From Propionibacteriaceae bacterium UBA7704 (GTDB lineage: Bacteria > Actinomycetota > Actinomycetes > Propionibacteriales > Propionibacteriaceae), in the NCBI GenBank assembly GCA_002482525.1, contig DLGC01000020.1, forward strand, positions 176,356 through 220,876: a DNA stretch of 44,521 bases, in the 5' to 3' direction. This document shows positions 41,182 to 44,521 of the stretch, one piece after another. The translations under genes were made by a program, and so were the position numbers. The first letter of the stretch is position 1. Every line of letters begins with the position of its first letter. Under the pieces are notes generated by a model that was given only the letters and a program-made list of their open reading frames with translations, made no database searches and was not told where the DNA came from.

Positions 41182-42348
41182 TCAGTGAGGCAGGCGCCGC
41201 ACCACCAGTGCCCGCGCACCGGAGCCGGTTGGGGTGAGCACGACCGTCGCCGATACCGGACCCGAAAGCTTGAGCCGCCGACGCAGTACCGCCGGATCGA
41301 CGTCGAGTCCGCGCACCTTGATCTCCAGCACACCGATGCGTTCGCGGCGCACCCAGGCCCGCAACTCCCGCTCCGAGTACGGCATGACGGCCAGCACCTC
41401 GAAGCCGGTGGCGAAGGGCGTCTGCTGCGATTCCGTGCTACTGAGATAGGCCACCTCGGGGCTGAGCCGATGGGCATTCATCAGCGCGGCGAGCCGAGAG
41501 CTCGCCCCCGAACGCAGCACCGCAGGATCTGGTTCGTACAGGTAGCGCTCGACCTCACCGACCGAAACCGGGACGCTGCTGTCGGCGTCCAGCACGGCGC
41601 CGCTGGGCAGCAGCACCGCCTGTCGCGGCCCGCTGCTCCAAATGCTGGCCTCGACGAGATCGCCGCGATGACTCACCCAGGTTGCGCCGGCACCCGGCGG
41701 AATCAGCGCCGACGGCAGACCCGGGGCCCCTTTGATACAGCCGAAGTTGCCCGCCAACAGGCCGGTGGCGAAGTCCCACGACGGCGAGAAGTCCAGCACC
41801 CGCCAGGAGCGTCCGGCGGCCGTACGACGCGCCGGATCGATGAAGACCGCAGCGCCGGCGGACAGTTCAGCCTGCAGCGCGTTCAGGCCGTCGCCGCAGG
41901 TCGCATCACCGGTGATCACCCGGCCACGACCGGCGAGATTGGCTGCGGCCAGCACCGCAGTGGTGGCGTCGGCCTCCAGCACCACGACCTCGAGACCAGC
42001 CTCGGCGAAAGCCAGAGCATCCGCACCCAGGCCGCAGCCCACGTCGACCACCCGGTCGACACCGGCCTCACGGAACCTTCGCGCCCGCCACCGGGCCACC
42101 TCGGCACGGGTAGCCTGCTCAAGCCCATCGGTGGTGAAGAACAACTGCTGGGCGACGCTGCCGAACTTGGTCACCGCTCGGCGACGCAGGCGGGCCTGGG
42201 TGAGCGCGGCGGCCGCTTGGGCGGGCTCCCAGTTCCGTCGCAGTCGCTGGGCCGCGGCCACCGAGTCGGGGTCGGCTTCGGCGGCGGCTGCCGCTAGGGC
42301 GGGTTCGGCCGCTGCTGAGACCAGCCAGGCGGCAAGTTCGGGGTCCAC
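41182..42348 (-). CDS. Class I SAM-dependent methyltransferase with THUMP-like domain
   Basis: A 388-residue protein: helical N-terminus (about 1-90, LRRRAVTKFG near 54-63), a Rossmann methyltransferase domain with motif I VDVGCGLGAD (101-110), an acidic residue at the end of strand 2 (VVLEAD), GDAT, and FIDPARR (169-175) as motif IV; then a C-terminal THUMP-like domain (about 310-388, ending RALVVRRLPH). This domain order is that of the actinobacterial THUMP-like methyltransferase family, likely acting on RNA, but no substrate is known. GTG start, fixed by a leaderless -10 box. Confidence 0.85.
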   Translation of the reverse strand: MDPELAAWLVSAAAEPALAAAAAEADPDSVAAAQRLRRNWEPAQAAAALTQARLRRRAVTKFGSVAQQLFFTTDGLEQATRAEVARWRARRFREAGVDRVVDVGCGLGADALAFAEAGLEVVVLEADATTAVLAAANLAGRGRVITGDATCGDGLNALQAELSAGAAVFIDPARRTAAGRSWRVLDFSPSWDFATGLLAGNFGCIKGAPGLPSALIPPGAGATWVSHRGDLVEASIWSSGPRQAVLLPSGAVLDADSSVPVSVGEVERYLYEPDPAVLRSGASSRLAALMNAHRLSPEVAYLSSTESQQTPFATGFEVLAVMPYSERELRAWVRRERIGVLEIKVRGLDVDPAVLRRRLKLSGPVSATVVLTPTGSGARALVVRRLPH

Positions 42349-42354
42349 GAGTGC

Positions 42355-42360
42355 AACCTA
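42355..42360 (-). promoter_or_regulatory. Leaderless -10 box for the methyltransferase gene
   Basis: TAGGTT on the minus strand, six bases before the GTG at 42348. It is back to back with the -10 box of the divergent small membrane protein gene, 33 bases away. Confidence 0.55.
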
Positions 42361-42393
42361 ACCTGCTTGCGCCATCAGGTCCGAATGAATCCC

Positions 42394-42399
42394 TATGAT
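42394..42399 (+). promoter_or_regulatory. Leaderless -10 box for the 86-aa membrane protein gene
   Basis: TATGAT, seven bases upstream of the ATG at 42407. It argues against the earlier in-frame ATG at 42395, which overlaps the box itself. Confidence 0.6.
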
Positions 42400-42406
42400 T
42401 CAGTGC

Positions 42407-42667
42407 ATGAAGGTGCTGTCCAAGATGAGTTTGATCGTTGGCGTCCTGGTTCTCGTTGGTGGCGTCGTCATGCTGGCCTGGGGAAGCTGGATCGCCTATT
42501 GGCATTACGCGACCCTCTCCACCGGACGCAGCGCGGAGTTCACCAATCCGATTCCGCTGCTGCTGTTGGCAGCAGCCCTGAGTGCTGTCGGTGGCTTCTT
42601 CACTGGCCTGGGGCTGGCCGGCCCCCGCAAGAATCTGCCCGAAAAGCCGGTCGAGGAACTCTCCTGA
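42407..42667 (+). CDS. Small two-helix membrane protein
   Basis: An 86-residue protein with two hydrophobic segments (about 8-30 and 48-70), an 18-residue polar loop between them (WHYATLSTGRSAEFTNP) and an acidic C-terminus (PEKPVEELS). I do not recognise a family. The start at 42407 is chosen from the -10 box position. It shares a terminator with the convergent IDH gene and a promoter region with the divergent methyltransferase gene. Confidence 0.75.
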   Translation: MKVLSKMSLIVGVLVLVGGVVMLAWGSWIAYWHYATLSTGRSAEFTNPIPLLLLAAALSAVGGFFTGLGLAGPRKNLPEKPVEELS

Positions 42668-42676
42668 ATTGAAACA

Positions 42677-42713
42677 CCTAGGCACCGGGGCGTTACCGCT
42701 CCCGGTGCCTAGG
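42677..42713. terminator. Bidirectional terminator between the small membrane protein gene and the IDH gene
   Basis: A 13-bp perfect inverted repeat (cctaggcaccggg 42677-42689; cccggtgcctagg 42701-42713) with an 11-base loop, 9 bases from each stop codon. It probably serves both convergent genes. Confidence 0.8.
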
Positions 42714-42721
42714 CGCTCGAC

Positions 42722-44521
42722 TCAGACAGCAGCCAGGATCGCGTTCAGCGTCGCCGATGGCTTCATGACTGCATCGGTCTTGGCGACGTCGGGACGGTAG
42801 TAGCCGCCGATGTCAGCCGGGGACCCCTGAACCGCGAGCAGTTCGGCGGCAATGGTCTCCTCGGCAGCGACCAGCGCTTCGGCGACCGGCGCGAACCGTG
42901 CGGCGAGTTCCGGATTGGCCGTCTGCGCCGCGACTTCTTGCGCCCAGTAGGTGGCCAGGTAGAAGTGGCTGCCCCGGTTGTCGATCTCGCCCGCCTTGCG
43001 ACTGGGCGACTTGTTCTCGTTCAAGAACGTGCCCGTGGCCTTGTCCAGGGTGTCGGCCAGCACCTTCGCCCCGGCATTTCCGGTGACCCCGGCGAGATGT
43101 TCGAAGCTGGAGGCCAGCGCGAGGAACTCCCCCAGGGAGTCCCACCGCAGGTGATTCTCCTTGACCAACTGCTGGACGTGCTTGGGCGCTGAGCCGCCGG
43201 CGCCGGTCTCGAACAGACCACCACCGTTGATCAGCGGCACGATCGACAGCATCTTCGCGCTGGTGCCGAGTTCCATGATCGGGAACAGGTCAGTGAGGTA
43301 GTCGCGCAGCACATTGCCGGTAACCGAGATGGTGTCCTCACCGCGCCGGATGCGCTCCACTGACAGCTGGGCAGCCTCGGCCGGCGGCAGGATCGAGATG
43401 TCCAGGCCCGCAGTGTCGTGGTCGGCGAGGTAGGTATTCACCTTGTCGATGATCACGGCGTCGTGGGCGCGGTTCGCGTCCAGCCAGAACACTGCCGGGG
43501 TCTGCGAAGCGCGGGCACGATTCACGGCCAGCTTGACCCAGTCCTGAACTGGAATGTCCTTGGTCTGGCAGGCTCGCCAAATGTCACCGGCGCTGACCTG
43601 ATGCTCCATGAGCACCTCGCCGGCGGAGTTGACCACCTGGACGGCGCCATCGGTCGGGATACGGAAGGTCTTGTTGTGGCTGCCGTACTCCTCGGCGGCC
43701 TGCGCCATCAGGCCGACATTGGGAACCGAGCCCATGGTGGTCGGGTCGTAGGCGCCGTTGGCCTTGCAGTCGTCGATCACGACCTGGTAGATCCCGGCGT
43801 AGCAGGCGTCCGGGATGACCGCCAGGGTGTCAGCCTCTTCGCCGTCGGGACCCCACATGTGACCAGAGGTGCGGATCATGGCCGGCATTGACGCGTCCAC
43901 GATCACGTCCGAGGGCACGTGCAGGTTGGTGATGCCACGATCGGAATCGACCATGGCCAGTGCAGGGCCGGCGTCGATCGCGGCGTCGATGGCCGCCTTG
44001 ATCTCAGCACCATTGGGCAGCGCATCCAGGCCGGCCAGGATAGCTCCCAGGCCGTTGTCGACGTCCAAACCGGCGGCGGCAAGCTGATCGCCGTAGGTCT
44101 CGAAGACCGGCGCCAGGAAGCGGGTGACGAAGTGGCCGAACATGATCGGGTCAGAGACCTTCATCATGGTGGCCTTCAGGTGAACGCTGAAGAGCACGCC
44201 TTCGGCCTTGGCTGCCGCGATCTGCTCATCAATGAAGGCGTCAAGCGCGGCGACATTCATGAAGGTGCCGTCCAGCACCTCACCGGCCAGCAGCGCGACC
44301 TTGGTCAGCTCTTGGGTGCCCTCTGCGGTAGCGAGTTGGATGGTGACGGTGTCCTCGGCCGGCATCACGATCGACTTCTCGTTGGAGTAGAAGTCGTCGT
44401 GGCCCATGGTGGCCACGCGGGTCTTGGAGTCAGCGCTCCACGCACCCATGCGGTGTGGGTGCGAGCGGGCGTAGGCCTTGACTGAGGCTGGCGCGCGCCG
44501 GTCGGAGTTGCCCTCGCGCAG
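42722..44521 (-). CDS. icd: NADP-dependent isocitrate dehydrogenase, monomeric type (5' end outside window)
   Basis: The C-terminal 599 residues of a monomeric IDH (family length about 740), which converts isocitrate to 2-oxoglutarate. The frame is open through the right edge: upstream of the first internal Met it reads LREGNSDRRAP and ARSHPHRMGAWSADSKTRVA, the conserved substrate-binding block, so a start at 44449 would be wrong. Other features: SVHLKATMMKVSDPIMFGH, VDSDRGITNLHVPSDVIVDASMP, MWGPDGEEADTLAVIPD and FWLDANRAHD. It is the same class as the Corynebacterium and Mycobacterium (Icd2) enzymes and is unrelated in sequence to dimeric E. coli Icd. Confidence 0.96.
   Translation of the reverse strand: MREGNSDRRAPASVKAYARSHPHRMGAWSADSKTRVATMGHDDFYSNEKSIVMPAEDTVTIQLATAEGTQELTKVALLAGEVLDGTFMNVAALDAFIDEQIAAAKAEGVLFSVHLKATMMKVSDPIMFGHFVTRFLAPVFETYGDQLAAAGLDVDNGLGAILAGLDALPNGAEIKAAIDAAIDAGPALAMVDSDRGITNLHVPSDVIVDASMPAMIRTSGHMWGPDGEEADTLAVIPDACYAGIYQVVIDDCKANGAYDPTTMGSVPNVGLMAQAAEEYGSHNKTFRIPTDGAVQVVNSAGEVLMEHQVSAGDIWRACQTKDIPVQDWVKLAVNRARASQTPAVFWLDANRAHDAVIIDKVNTYLADHDTAGLDISILPPAEAAQLSVERIRRGEDTISVTGNVLRDYLTDLFPIMELGTSAKMLSIVPLINGGGLFETGAGGSAPKHVQQLVKENHLRWDSLGEFLALASSFEHLAGVTGNAGAKVLADTLDKATGTFLNENKSPSRKAGEIDNRGSHFYLATYWAQEVAAQTANPELAARFAPVAEALVAAEETIAAELLAVQGSPADIGGYYRPDVAKTDAVMKPSATLNAILAAV

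Noticed and set aside
1..44521. tRNA, rRNA, CRISPR array, insertion sequence or prophage
   Set aside because: None found: no cloverleaf-like or TTCGANNC-acceptor segment in the gaps, no spaced repeats, no transposase or integrase motifs; gaps are short and filled by promoters and terminators.

Overview
This 44.5 kb window is high-GC actinobacterial chromosome, most likely from a member of the Propionibacteriales (Propionibacteriaceae-like; lineage inferred, not proven). The evidence is GC-biased codon use, many GTG starts, TANNNT -10 boxes sitting 6-8 bases from start codons, a monomeric isocitrate dehydrogenase, CIRCE-controlled groES-groEL, and two gene blocks laid out much as in Mycobacterium tuberculosis: chorismate mutase/uvrD1/M23 peptidase/sucC-sucD/perM-purN-purH (Rv0948c-Rv0957) and guaA/guaB/guaB3/groEL1/groES (Rv3396c-Rv3418c). 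It reads as core chromosome. I see no transposases, prophage genes, CRISPR arrays, tRNAs or rRNAs.

Layout. 1-6.4 kb, mostly minus strand: the N-terminus of a repeat protein, a class-III aminotransferase, and the operon perM-purN-purH-folD-DUF3017 (purine and one-carbon metabolism). 6.4-14.1 kb: a large single-pass surface protein with duplicated extracellular domains, sucCD, a secreted M23 peptidase and a UvrD/PcrA helicase. 14.2-19.1 kb: a GlsB-type membrane protein, an EamA transporter, then a LiaRS-like response regulator and PspC-fused histidine kinase divergent from two further PspC proteins with a 56-aa membrane protein between them. 19.2-25.8 kb: guaA facing away from a sulfur amino acid operon (metY-cysK-metB-DUF4395-thioredoxin), then chorismate mutase. 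25.8-34.9 kb: GNAT, MATE, an MptB-like mannosyltransferase, a TIGR01777 epimerase, guaB-guaB3, a dispanin-like protein and a two-component system. 35-44.5 kb: an ABC exporter, groES-groEL, a secreted exonuclease/endonuclease/phosphatase protein, a THUMP-like methyltransferase, a small membrane protein and the C-terminal four fifths of a monomeric IDH.

Most notable: the sulfur operon is preceded by a 23-codon, apparently leaderless ORF with four consecutive Cys codons and two more near its end. Its Met-Cys-Cys-Cys-Cys codon stretch is perfectly complementary over 16 bases to a segment 8 bases upstream of the metY Shine-Dalgarno. This is a self-contained, sequence-supported candidate for a cysteine-sensing attenuator of cysteine and methionine synthesis. 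Other points of interest are a nested palindrome between pspC and guaA, a cohort of about ten leaderless promoters, and two CIRCE operators bracketing the groES promoter.
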